Positions 33,827-42,480 of a stretch of DNA of 57,180 nucleotides are shown piece after piece. The position numbers and the translations under genes are program-made. How positions within the stretch are numbered: the first letter of the stretch is position 1; every line of letters begins with the position of its first letter. Source of the DNA: Burkholderiales bacterium (GTDB lineage: Bacteria > Pseudomonadota > Gammaproteobacteria > Burkholderiales > SG8-41); the NCBI GenBank assembly GCA_030833315.1, contig JAURHM010000013.1, positions 1-57,180 of the forward strand, in the 5' to 3' direction. The notes below the pieces were generated by a model. The model saw only the letters and a program-made list of their open reading frames with translations, ran no database searches and had not been told where the DNA came from.

Positions 33827-34451
33827 GCTGTTTCGCTTGTGTAATCGCTTGTTGTTGTTGCTGCTGTTCACTCTCGGCGGGTTGCCCGCGGCCTCTGCCG
33901 CCACCATCCTGATTTACGGAGACAGCCTTTCGGCCGGCTACGGTGTGGCGCGCAATACGGAATGGCCGCATCTGCTGCAGCTGCGCCTGCGCGATAAAAA
34001 AACCGATTATACGGTCGTCAATGCCAGTATCAGCGGCGAAACCACGCTGGGCGGACTGAACCGCATCAACGATGCATTACGGAATCATCGCCCCGCCATT
34101 ACGATTGTTGCGCTGGGCGCCAATGACGGCCTGCGCGGCAGCGATCTGAAGGCGATGCGCAGCAACCTTGAACGCATCATCGATGCCGCGCGCGTCGCGA
34201 AGTCGCAGGTCATTCTGGTCGGCATGCAGATTCCACCCAACTACGGCCCGCAATACACGGAAAAGTTCAGTGCCACCTTCCGCGAGATCGCGAAAGCCAA
34301 ACGCGTGCTGCTGGTGCCTTTCCTGCTGGAGGGATTTGCCGAGAAGCGCGAACTGTTTCAGGCCGACAACCTGCATCCGACCGCGGAAGCGCAGCCGCTG
34401 ATGCTGGAGACGATCTGGAAAACCCTTGCGCCCGCAATAAAAGTCAAATAA
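33825..34451 (+). CDS. tesA: Periplasmic arylesterase / thioesterase I (TesA, GDSL family)
   Basis: A 208-residue secreted SGNH hydrolase. The leader LLLLLLFTLGGLPAASAA is cleaved near AAT. Block I is IYGDSLSAGYG with the nucleophile Ser; block II has the Gly in NASISGETT; block III is LGANDGLRG; block V is DNLHPTAEAQ with the catalytic Asp and His. TesA hydrolyses acyl-CoA and lysophospholipid esters in the periplasm. GGAG about eleven bases upstream serves as ribosome site. Its start overlaps that of divergent ybbA by two bases. Confidence 0.93.
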   Translation: MLFRLCNRLLLLLLFTLGGLPAASAATILIYGDSLSAGYGVARNTEWPHLLQLRLRDKKTDYTVVNASISGETTLGGLNRINDALRNHRPAITIVALGANDGLRGSDLKAMRSNLERIIDAARVAKSQVILVGMQIPPNYGPQYTEKFSATFREIAKAKRVLLVPFLLEGFAEKRELFQADNLHPTAEAQPLMLETIWKTLAPAIKVK

Positions 34452-34468
34452 AACAGTTACTTACGAAT

Positions 34469-35530
34469 TTATTGGCTGACTTTCACCCCGGGCGAACCGG
34501 CTTCCAGCCGTCCGATCACCGCCGCCTGCGCGAAGCCTTTGGCGCGGAAGATGTCGAGAACCGCAGTCGCTGCTTCCGGCGCACAGGCCACCAGAAGGCC
34601 GCCGCTGGTCTGCGGGTCGGTCATCAGCTTGCGTAGATTGACGCTGTCACCTTCCGGCAACTGCACCAGTTTGTCGTAACTCGCCCAGTTGCGATCCGAA
34701 GCGCCGGTGACAAAGCCAGCTTCGACCAGCGGCTGGGCCAGCGACAGCACCGGCACTTTGGACCACTCCACTTGCGCCACCAATTTGCTGCCTTTGCAGA
34801 TTTCCAGCAGATGACCCAGCAGTCCGAAACCGGTGACGTCGGTCAGCGCATGCACGGCATCCATGGCACCCAGTTCAATGCCAGGCGTGTTGAGCTTGGT
34901 CGCGCTCTCCAGCATCTGCCCGTAGGCGACGTCGCTCAACTGCCCTTTTTTCATCGCGGCGCTCATGATGCCGACGCCGAGGCCCTTGCCGAGGATCAGC
35001 ACATCACCGGCTTTGGCGCGGTCGTTGCGCTTCACGCGGTCCGGATGCACCAGCCCCAGCGCGACCAGCCCGTAAATCGGTTCCGGAGCATCAATCGAGT
35101 GGCCACCGGCAATCGGAATGCCGGCTTCAGCACACACCGCATGACCGCCGGCGATGATGCGTTGCACGGATTCCATTGGCAGTTTGCCGATCGGATAGCC
35201 GAGCAGCGCAAGTGCCATGAAGGGCTTGCCGCCCATGGCATACACATCGGAGATCGCGTTGGTTGCGGCAATACGGCCGAAATCAAAGGGATCATCAACG
35301 ATAGGCATAAAAAAATCCGTCGTCGCGATGATCGCCTGCGTATCGTTGATGCGGTACACCGCGGCGTCATCACTCGACTCCGTGCCCACCAGCAAATCCT
35401 TGAACGGAAGTGCCGCTGGCGTTTTAGCCAGAACTTCGCTCAGCAACGCCGGCGTCAGTTTGCAGCCTCATCCACCGCCGTGGGAAAACTGCGTCAAGCG
35501 GAGGGAGTCTTCTGTTTTGGGTTCACTCAT
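34469..35530 (-). CDS. selD: Selenophosphate synthetase SelD, selenocysteine-containing
   Basis: Read from ATG 35530 (MSEPKTEDSLRLTQFSHGGG) with an in-frame TGA at 35470-35468 as selenocysteine 21, the protein is 353 residues and fits SelD fully. The TGA is followed by GCKLTPALLSEVL, so the active-site motif is HGGG-U-GCK, exactly where other SelDs have Cys or Sec. Downstream come SSDDAAVYRI, ATTDFFMPIVDDPFDFGRIAATNAISDVYAMGG, LTDVTGFGLLGHLLE and LMTDPQTSGGLL. It makes selenophosphate from selenide and ATP for tRNA selenation and Sec. A stop-to-stop reading would begin at a TTG (35446) and lack the active site. mnmC and mnmH follow in the opposite direction; selA, selB and selC must be elsewhere. 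Confidence 0.93.
35438..35467 (-). other. Candidate bacterial SECIS hairpin in selD
   Basis: Directly 3' of the Sec TGA, the mRNA can pair GCU-GCAA (35466-35460) with UUGC (35446-35443) and AGC (35440-35438), with a UG bulge and an apical loop of 13 bases containing a self-complementary ACGCCGGCGU. This is the position of a bacterial SECIS. The fold was found by eye only; alternative pairings exist. Confidence 0.45.
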
Positions 35531-35727
35531 GGTTTTCACGTAAACTGCATGGAATAGCTGTTGAACAACACATCGCATCGTTTTTGATCACGCATGATGC
35601 AATTCCGTTCGGCATGTGCCGCGCCGCAAATGGTTGCAGCGTCAGGAATACCGACCGTGGCAAACGTAACACAACACCCCATGCTTGACGAGAGCGGCGC
35701 CGCAAAACGGCGCTGCGCCGGCGCGCC

Positions 35728-37659
35728 GTGACACTGACACCGGCACGCATCACGCGTCGTGAAGACGGGACGCCCTTTGCGCCCGACTACGATGATGTGT
35801 ATCACAGCAGCGACGGCGGCCCAGCGCAGGCGCGAGAAGTGTTTCTTGCCGGGAACCAGCTGCCCGCACGCTGGGCCGGACGCGCGGTGTTCACTGTGTT
35901 CGAAACCGGTTTCGGCCTGGGCCTCAATTTCCTGGTGACGCTGAACACCTGGCGCAACGATACCTCGCACTGCGAGCGGCTGCACTACATCGCGATTGAA
36001 AAACATCCGCTGACCCGCACCGACCTCGCCACCTGTCATGCGGCATGGCCGGAACTGGCGGAGGAAGCCGCTGCACAGCAGGCGCAATGGCCGCTGCCGC
36101 TGCCCGGTCATCACCGGCTGCACTTCTTTGGCGGCGCGGTGACGCTGACCCTGGTCTTCGGTGACATCGCTGATGTCTGGCCGCAACTCGATATGCCCTT
36201 CGACGCCTGTTATCTCGACGGCTTCGCGCCGGCGCGCAATCCCGACATGTGGCAGCCCGCGCTGCTGCGCCAATGCGGCCGCCTCGCCGCGCCCGGCGCA
36301 ACGCTGGCCACCTACACCACTGCCGCGGCGGTGCGCCATGCACTGACTGCCGCCGGATTCAATGTGCAGCGCCTGCCCGGCTATGGCCGCAAACGCCACC
36401 GGCTGACGGCAGTATTCAATCCGCCGGCCTGGCAGTCAGCGCATGCCATACCGGTAACGCCGAAAACCGATGCACGCCAAGCTCTGATCATCGGCGCCGG
36501 ACTGGCCGGGGCTGCAGTCGCCGAACGCCTCGCCTCGCGCGGCTGGCAGATCACCGTCATCGACGCACTGCCGGCCGCCGCCGGTGGTGCCTCGGGCATC
36601 CGTGCCGGCCTGCTGCACCCGCATCTGTCGCCGGATGATGCCCTGCTGTCACGCCTGATCCGTCACGGTTTCCTGTATGCACTGGCCACATGGAAGCGCC
36701 TCAGCGACGCCGGCCATCCCTTAAGCGGTCGTTGTGACGGTATGGCCCATGTCGCGCAGAATCAGCTTAACGAGGCCGGGATGGCCTCGACCGCAGCCCG
36801 GCTGGGTCTGCCCGGGGAATACGCCCAATTCATGGATCGCAGCGCCTTGAGTGCCTCCTGCGGCTTATCGCTGACTGCGGGTGGCTATTGGTATCCGCAG
36901 GCGGGTTGGATGGCGCCGGCGACGCTGATCGAAGCACTGCTGAAACAGTCCGGAGCAAATCGGCTTTTTAATTGCCGTGTTGATCGACTGGAACAACATG
37001 CCGGGCAATGGCAGGCCATCAACGCCGACGGCGCCGTCATTGCACAGGCAGCGGTCGCGATTCTCGCAAACAGCCATGATGCCGCGCGGCTTTCACCCTT
37101 CGCGTATCCGCTGCAGCGCGTGCGCGGCCAGCTGACTTATTTGCCGGGTTCCGCACTGCCCGGATTGCGCCATGCGGTCGCCGGCCCGGCTTATGCCGTA
37201 AAGACCGCGGACGATATGCTGGTCATCGGCAGTACTTACAGCGAAGAGGACGAATCCTCACAAGTTTCGGCAGCAGATCACGCTGCGAATCTGGCGATGA
37301 TGGGCAAGCTTTTTCCTGACCATCAAAACATCGTTACAGCACCCCTTTCAGGATTCACCGGATTCCGCGCCGCCACGGCCGACCATCTGCCGTTGATCGG
37401 CGCACTGCCTGATCTGGACGCCATACGTTCGCTTGGCCTGGAACTGGCCGGGCAGGCCGTCGACAACATGCCGCGCCGCCCCGGTATTTATGGCGCCCTT
37501 GGTTATGGCTCGCGCGGCCTGCTGTGGGCGGCGATGGGTGGAGAACTCCTTGCCAGCCTGATTCACGGTGAACCGCTGCCGGTGGAAGCACCGCTCGCCG
37601 CGGCCATGGACCCGGCGCGCGGCGCCCTGCGCCGTATGCGCCAGGGTGAGCTGCCCTGA
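35728..37659 (+). CDS. mnmC: Bifunctional tRNA mnm5s2U biosynthesis protein MnmC
   Basis: A 643-residue two-domain enzyme acting on the wobble uridine of tRNAs for Lys, Glu and Gln. The N-terminal methyltransferase domain shows DYDDVYHSSDGG, FETGFGLGLNFLVTL (SAM loop) and CYLDGFAPARNPDMW. The C-terminal FAD domain begins about residue 245 with ALIIGAGLAGAAVAERLASRGWQITVID and later GFRAATADHLPLIG. The C-terminal oxidase makes nm5U from cmnm5U; the N-terminal domain methylates it. The start is GTG at 35728; a stop-free ATG is not available near the family start. Its neighbours selD and mnmH act on the same wobble position. Confidence 0.94.
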   Translation: MTLTPARITRREDGTPFAPDYDDVYHSSDGGPAQAREVFLAGNQLPARWAGRAVFTVFETGFGLGLNFLVTLNTWRNDTSHCERLHYIAIEKHPLTRTDLATCHAAWPELAEEAAAQQAQWPLPLPGHHRLHFFGGAVTLTLVFGDIADVWPQLDMPFDACYLDGFAPARNPDMWQPALLRQCGRLAAPGATLATYTTAAAVRHALTAAGFNVQRLPGYGRKRHRLTAVFNPPAWQSAHAIPVTPKTDARQALIIGAGLAGAAVAERLASRGWQITVIDALPAAAGGASGIRAGLLHPHLSPDDALLSRLIRHGFLYALATWKRLSDAGHPLSGRCDGMAHVAQNQLNEAGMASTAARLGLPGEYAQFMDRSALSASCGLSLTAGGYWYPQAGWMAPATLIEALLKQSGANRLFNCRVDRLEQHAGQWQAINADGAVIAQAAVAILANSHDAARLSPFAYPLQRVRGQLTYLPGSALPGLRHAVAGPAYAVKTADDMLVIGSTYSEEDESSQVSAADHAANLAMMGKLFPDHQNIVTAPLSGFTGFRAATADHLPLIGALPDLDAIRSLGLELAGQAVDNMPRRPGIYGALGYGSRGLLWAAMGGELLASLIHGEPLPVEAPLAAAMDPARGALRRMRQGELP

Positions 37660-37735
37660 ACGCGTGAAGAGCGCAGATCGACCCTTGCGGTACAATCAGC
37701 CCTCGCAATTGCAATCCCAGACCCTGAATACCCGC

Positions 37736-38830
37736 ATGGCCTCCGCCTCCTCTGATTCCCGCATCGCCACTGTCAGCAGCCTTGATGAGCTCGACGCTTT
37801 CAGCGACATCATCGACGTGCGCTCGGAAAGCGAGTTTGCCGAGGATCACATGCCGGGCGCGATCAATTGTCCGGTGCTGAACGATCAGGAACGCATCGAA
37901 GTCGGCACCCTGTATAAACAGGTCTCCCCCTTCGATGCCAAAAAACTCGGCGCCTCTCTGGTCGCCACCAACGCTGCACGGCATCTGCGTGAACGATTTA
38001 TCAAGCACCAGCGCGACTGGCGTCCTTTGGTGTATTGCTGGCGCGGCGGCGAACGCAGCAATGCGCTGGCGCATATCCTCAGCCGCGTCGGCTGGCGCAC
38101 CAGCCGTTTTGAGGGCGGCTACAAGGCTTACCGCCACGCCGTCATCGAGGAACTGAAAATACTGCCGGCACGTTTTGACTGGCGCGTGGTCTGCGGCATG
38201 ACCGGCACCGGCAAAAGCCAACTGCTGCGCGCGTTGAAGGAACAGGGCGCGCAGGTGCTGGATCTGGAAAAACTCGCAGCACATCGCGGCTCGGTATTGG
38301 GCAATTTACCCGACGCGCCGCAACCCGCGCAGAAAATGTTCGAGAGCCGCATCTGGCACGCCTTGAAGAATCTGTCGCCGGACCGCCCGGTCTATGTCGA
38401 GTCGGAAAGCCGCAAGATCGGCAAGCTTCGCGTGCCGCCGGAACTGATCGATGCGATGTGGCAAAGCGCCTGCGTCGTCATCGAAGCGCCGATCCCCGTG
38501 CGCGTCGCGCTGCTGATGGATGAATACCGGCATTTCCTCACCGATACAGCCCTGCTCAATGGCCAGCTCGACTGCCTGCGCGCCCTGCATGGCGGTGAAG
38601 TCATCAACCTCTGGCAGAACATGGCGCGCGACAGCCGCTGGCCCGAGCTGACTGAAGAGCTGCTGGTCAAACACTATGACCCGGCTTACACCCGCGCCAT
38701 CGTCGACCATTACCCGCGTCTGCCGCAGGCGAAACGCTTCAAGCTGAAGACCTATAGCGGCGACGCCATCGACCGGCTGGCCGCGGAGATGCTGCTCCAG
38801 GCTGCCGGCGACGTGCAGACCGCCGCTTGA
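37736..38830 (+). CDS. mnmH: tRNA 2-selenouridine synthase MnmH (SelU/YbbB)
   Basis: A 364-residue protein that swaps sulfur for selenium at the 2-position of wobble uridine using selenophosphate. The N-terminal rhodanese domain has DVRSESEFAEDHMPGAINCPVL and the catalytic Cys in LVYCWRGGERSNALA. A P-loop follows (GMTGTGKSQ near residue 158), with the characteristic FEGGYKAYR segment between. YVESESRKIGKLRVPPEL and LMDEYRHFL are conserved. A TACAAT at 37691-37696 may be a -10. It uses SelD's product and shares its tRNA substrates with MnmC. Confidence 0.95.
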   Translation: MASASSDSRIATVSSLDELDAFSDIIDVRSESEFAEDHMPGAINCPVLNDQERIEVGTLYKQVSPFDAKKLGASLVATNAARHLRERFIKHQRDWRPLVYCWRGGERSNALAHILSRVGWRTSRFEGGYKAYRHAVIEELKILPARFDWRVVCGMTGTGKSQLLRALKEQGAQVLDLEKLAAHRGSVLGNLPDAPQPAQKMFESRIWHALKNLSPDRPVYVESESRKIGKLRVPPELIDAMWQSACVVIEAPIPVRVALLMDEYRHFLTDTALLNGQLDCLRALHGGEVINLWQNMARDSRWPELTEELLVKHYDPAYTRAIVDHYPRLPQAKRFKLKTYSGDAIDRLAAEMLLQAAGDVQTAA

Positions 38831-38922
38831 AAAACGGGTATTGCACTGCGCCAGAAATTACGCCAAGATAGAAACGAGTTTCACTGACAACTGCTTCACA
38901 ACCGTAACCGATCATCATCAGC

Positions 38923-39378
38923 GTGCTGGACAAACCCGCACCGGACATCGAACTCCCCGCCACCGGCGGCAAGAGCATTCAGCTGAGCGGCCTGCTCGGC
39001 AAAATCGTCGTCCTCTATTTTTACCCGAAAGACAATACCCCTGGTTGCACGACCGAGGGCCAGCATTTCCGCGACCTGCATGGCCAATTTACCAAGGCCG
39101 GTAGCGTGGTCTTTGGCGTCTCCCGCGACAGCATCAAGTCGCACGAGAACTTCAAAGCCAAGATGAGTTTTCCTTTTGAGCTGCTCAGCGATGCCGAAGA
39201 AGAAGCCTGCAAGGCCTTCGGCGTCATCAAAATGAAAAACATGTATGGCAAGAAGGTGCGTGGCATTGAACGCAGCACTTTCGTGATCGATGCCAAAGGC
39301 ATCGTTCGCCGCGAATGGCGCGGTGTCAAAGTTCCGGGGCATGTGCAGGAGGTGCTGGAATTCGCAAAAACCCTCTAG
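38923..39378 (+). CDS. bcp: Thiol peroxidase of the Bcp/PrxQ type
   Basis: A 151-residue peroxiredoxin starting at GTG 38923; a TAA lies just upstream in frame, so no other start is possible apart from rare codons, and no good Shine-Dalgarno is seen. The family order is LDKPAPDIELPATGG, VVLYFYPKDNTPGCTTEG with the peroxidatic Cys, FGVSRDSIKSHENFKAKMSFPFELLSD, and IERSTFVIDAKGIV. Escherichia coli Bcp has a resolving Cys five residues after the peroxidatic one; here that site is Gln/His (TTEGQHF). The only other Cys (EEACKAFG) could substitute. Confidence 0.92.
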   Translation: MLDKPAPDIELPATGGKSIQLSGLLGKIVVLYFYPKDNTPGCTTEGQHFRDLHGQFTKAGSVVFGVSRDSIKSHENFKAKMSFPFELLSDAEEEACKAFGVIKMKNMYGKKVRGIERSTFVIDAKGIVRREWRGVKVPGHVQEVLEFAKTL

Positions 39379-39431
39379 CCGCACTCCGGAAACAAAGGTT
39401 TCCAATCAACACCTGACTTCCCGGGAGGCTC

Positions 39432-40865
39432 ATGATTCAGCGTAAGTCCGCCGCCAGCCCCACTGTTGTTTCCCGCCTGCCGTCCAGCGCCAAGTTGTTT
39501 GTTCTGGACACCAACGTGCTGATGCACGATCCGACATCGCTGTTCCGCTTCGAAGAACACGACCTGTTCATTCCGATGGCCACCCTCGAGGAACTCGACG
39601 GCAACAAAAAAGGCATGTCGGAGGTCTCGCGCAACGCCCGTCAGGCCAGCCGATACCTCGATGAAGTCATCGCCGCCCTGCAGAACGACATTACCGAGGG
39701 CATCCCGCTCGCCAGCCACGGGGACAAGTCCGCCAAAGGCAAACTGTTCCTGCAGACCGAAGCCATCAATGGCACCCTGCCCTCCAGCCTGCCCAGCGGC
39801 AAGGCCGACAACCAGATCATCGGCGTCGTCAAACACTTGCAGGAGAAACATCCGAAGCGCCAGGTCATCCTCGTTTCCAAAGACATCAACATGCGCATCA
39901 AGGCGCGCGCACTTGGTCTGGCTGCCGAGGATTATTTCAATGACAAGGTTCTTGAAGACACCGACCTGCTCTATACCGGAATCTGCGCGCTGCCGGAGAA
40001 TTTCTGGGACACCCACGGCAAGAATATGGAGTCGTGGCAACAGGCCGGCCACACTTATTACCGGGTGACCGGACCGGTTTGCAGCAGCCTGATGGTCAAC
40101 CAGTTCCTGTTCCTCGAGGGCGACCAGCCCTTCCAGGCCCAGGTCAAGGAAGTCAGCGGCAAGACAGCGATCCTGCAGACGCTGAAGGACTACAGCCACC
40201 AGCGCAACAGCGTCTGGGGCATCACCGCACGCAACCGCGAACAGAACTTCGCGCTGAACGCGTTGATGAATCCCGACATCGACTTCATCACCCTCCTTGG
40301 TCAGGCCGGCAGCGGCAAAACGCTGATGACACTGGCGGCAGCACTGGCGCAGACACTGGAAGCAAAGAACTTCTCCGAAATCATCGTCACCCGCGTCACC
40401 GTGCCGGTCGGCGAAGACATCGGCTTCCTGCCTGGCACCGAGGAAGAAAAAATGAATCCGTGGATGGGCGCGCTCGAGGATAACCTCGATGTGCTGAACC
40501 ACACCGATGATGAAGCCGGCGAATGGGGCCGCGCCGCGACTCGCGAACTGATCCGCTCACGGATCAAGGTCAAGTCGCTCAACTTCATGCGCGGCCGCAC
40601 CTTCCTCAACAAGTTCGTGATCATCGACGAAGCGCAGAACCTGACGCCGAAGCAGATGAAGACACTGATCACGCGCGCCGGCCCGGGAACCAAGGTGGTC
40701 TGCCTGGGCAATATCTCGCAGATCGACACGCCATACCTGACCGAAGGCAGTTCAGGCCTGACTTATGTGGTGGACCGGATGAAGGGTTGGCCGCATGGCG
40801 GCCATGTCACACTGATGCGCGGAGAACGCTCGCGCTTGGCAGATTTTGCGGCGGAGTCGCTTTAG
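39432..40865 (+). CDS. PIN domain-PhoH ATPase fusion (PhoH2 type)
   Basis: A 477-residue two-domain protein. Residues 20-175 are a PIN nuclease: LFVLDTNVLMHDP, PMATLEELDGNK, and VILVSKDINMRIKA give the acidic catalytic residues. Residues 260-477 are a PhoH ATPase with Walker A GQAGSGKTLM, IVTRVTVPVGEDIGFLPGTEEEKMNPWMGAL, and Walker B FVIIDEAQNLTPKQMKTLITRAG. Relatives act as ATP-dependent RNA-processing enzymes, including mycobacterial PhoH2. AGGAGG-like GGGAGGC lies just before ATG 39432. Function here is inferred from domains only. Confidence 0.9.
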   Translation: MIQRKSAASPTVVSRLPSSAKLFVLDTNVLMHDPTSLFRFEEHDLFIPMATLEELDGNKKGMSEVSRNARQASRYLDEVIAALQNDITEGIPLASHGDKSAKGKLFLQTEAINGTLPSSLPSGKADNQIIGVVKHLQEKHPKRQVILVSKDINMRIKARALGLAAEDYFNDKVLEDTDLLYTGICALPENFWDTHGKNMESWQQAGHTYYRVTGPVCSSLMVNQFLFLEGDQPFQAQVKEVSGKTAILQTLKDYSHQRNSVWGITARNREQNFALNALMNPDIDFITLLGQAGSGKTLMTLAAALAQTLEAKNFSEIIVTRVTVPVGEDIGFLPGTEEEKMNPWMGALEDNLDVLNHTDDEAGEWGRAATRELIRSRIKVKSLNFMRGRTFLNKFVIIDEAQNLTPKQMKTLITRAGPGTKVVCLGNISQIDTPYLTEGSSGLTYVVDRMKGWPHGGHVTLMRGERSRLADFAAESL

Positions 40866-40916
40866 AAAATACAGGGTGCTGCGCAATTCCTTGACCGGGT
40901 CGGGCAGCAGATCCGG

Positions 40917-42326
40917 TTAATAATCGGCGCCACCTATTCCGCCGCCCGCATAACTTTCGAAGCGGGTGTATTTGCCGAGGAAGGTCAGATCAACCTTGCC
41001 CACCGGGCCGTTACGCTGCTTGGCGATAATCAGCTCGGCAATGCCCTTGCGCGGCGAATCGGCGTTATAGACTTCATCGCGGTAGATGAACAGAATCACG
41101 TCGGCGTCCTGCTCGATAGCGCCTGATTCCCGCAGGTCCGACATCATCGGGCGCTTGTCCTGACGCGAGTCGACGCTTCGATTGAGCTGTGAAAGCGCAA
41201 CCACCGGCAGCTTCAGTTCCTTGGCGATACCCTTCAGCGACCGCGAAATCTCGGCAATCTCGGTCGCTCGGTTCTCTTCACGCCCGCCCGATGCAGTGCC
41301 CGACATCAGCTGCAGGTAGTCGACGACGATCAGGGCCAGCCCGCCACACTGGCGGTGCAGCCTGCGCGCGCGTGAGCGCACCTCAAGCACGTTCAGGCCC
41401 GCGGTGTCATCGATATAGAGTTGGGCATCATTCAGCTTGCCGACGGCATCCACCAGCCGCGGCCAGTCTTCTTCCTTGAAGGTGCCGGTACGCAGTTGGT
41501 GCTGATCCACGCGGCCGACGGAACCAATCATCCGCATTGCCAGCTGGGGACCTGACATCTCCATACTGAATACGGCGACGGCTTTTTTGCTTTCCAGGGC
41601 AGCATGCTCAGCAATATTCATGGCCAACGCCGTCTTACCCATCGATGGACGCCCTGCCACCACCACCATCTCACCCGGCTGCAGGCCGGAAGTCATGCGG
41701 TCAAGATCGACAAAACCTGTCGGCAGACCGATGACATCATTCTTGTTTTCCCGGCTGTAGAGCATGTCGATGCGATTGACAGTCTCAGTCAGAATCGGAT
41801 CAATGCGGATAAAGCCCTGCTTGTTCTTGGAGCCCGACTCGGCGATCTGGAACACCTTGGCTTCAGCTTCGTCGATCAGCATATGCGCATCTTTGCCGCT
41901 CGGGCTGTAGGCCAGATCTGCGATGGCCGTACCCACCGCTGCGAGATTGCGCATGATCCCGCGGTCTCGAACGATTTCGGCATAACGGCGGATGTTGGCA
42001 GCGCTGGGTGTATTCAGCGCCAGCGAACCGATATATGCCTGACCGCCGACTTCGGCTAGCTTGCCGCTGCGCTCCAGGCTCTCCGCCACTGTCAGCGCAT
42101 CTGCCGGCTGGTTCTGCTCGATCAGCTTGGCGATGTGCTGGAAAATCGTGCGGTGATCACCGCGATAAAAATCCGCTTCGGTCACCACATCACCGATGCG
42201 ATCCCAGGCTACGTTGTCGAGCAGCAGTCCGCCCAGAACGGATTGCTCGGCTTCGATCGAATGCGGAGGCGTGCGCGCGGCTTCAAGCTGCGGATCTTTG
42301 GTGAACGGGGTGACGATTTGAACCAT
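40917..42326 (-). CDS. dnaB: Replicative DNA helicase DnaB
   Basis: A 469-residue DnaB. The N-terminal helical domain runs to about residue 150 (PPHSIEAEQSVLGGLLLDNVAWDRI). The RecA-like helicase follows, with Walker A GRPSMGKTALAM near residue 230, KKAVAVFSMEMS, and the Walker B region LALIVVDYLQLMSG. LKGIAKELKLPVVALSQLNRSVDSRQDKRPMMSDLRESGAIEQDAD and the final RFESYAGG are conserved. No intein or insertion. It unwinds DNA at the replication fork. It lies downstream of the rpsF operon, past a terminator. Confidence 0.97.
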   Translation of the reverse strand: MVQIVTPFTKDPQLEAARTPPHSIEAEQSVLGGLLLDNVAWDRIGDVVTEADFYRGDHRTIFQHIAKLIEQNQPADALTVAESLERSGKLAEVGGQAYIGSLALNTPSAANIRRYAEIVRDRGIMRNLAAVGTAIADLAYSPSGKDAHMLIDEAEAKVFQIAESGSKNKQGFIRIDPILTETVNRIDMLYSRENKNDVIGLPTGFVDLDRMTSGLQPGEMVVVAGRPSMGKTALAMNIAEHAALESKKAVAVFSMEMSGPQLAMRMIGSVGRVDQHQLRTGTFKEEDWPRLVDAVGKLNDAQLYIDDTAGLNVLEVRSRARRLHRQCGGLALIVVDYLQLMSGTASGGREENRATEIAEISRSLKGIAKELKLPVVALSQLNRSVDSRQDKRPMMSDLRESGAIEQDADVILFIYRDEVYNADSPRKGIAELIIAKQRNGPVGKVDLTFLGKYTRFESYAGGGIGGADY

Positions 42327-42335
42327 GAGGCGATG

Positions 42336-42380
42336 AATATCTTTAAGTTATTGTTTTTTAAAAGATATTTTTGAAATATC
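42336..42380. repeat. Inverted repeats in the dnaB leader
   Basis: In the AT-rich 150 bases upstream of dnaB, AATATCTTT (42336-42344) and AAAGATATT (42361-42369) form a perfect nine-base inverted repeat around a 16-base loop. A second, overlapping one is GATATTT-TTG-AAATATC (42364-42380). They lie 10-54 bases before the dnaB start on its mRNA side. Confidence 0.6.
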
Positions 42381-42416
42381 AGCGGATTGAAAAAGCAGCA
42401 ACATGCTTTCAATCTA

Positions 42417-42450
42417 CCAAAAAAAAGGGCTGTCGCCAGCCCTTTTTTGG
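42417..42450 (-). terminator. Terminator of the rpsF-priB-rpsR-rplI operon
   Basis: The arms AAAAAAGGGCTG and CAGCCCTTTTTT flank a four-base loop, giving a GC-rich stem with T-runs on both sides. It sits 31 bases after the rplI stop and before the dnaB leader. Confidence 0.9.
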
Positions 42451-42480
42451 TCCTGCAGAAAAACGCTTTTGATTCAGTGC

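Noticed and set aside
34440-34483. Inverted repeat AAAGTCA...TGACTTT over the tesA and selD 3' ends
   Set aside because: It is AT-rich, has a bulge, and mostly reflects similar last codons in both genes; not a convincing terminator.
34469-35446. SelD starting at TTG 35446
   Set aside because: It drops the first 28 residues, including the catalytic HGGG-U-GCK motif that is plainly encoded just upstream across an in-frame TGA.
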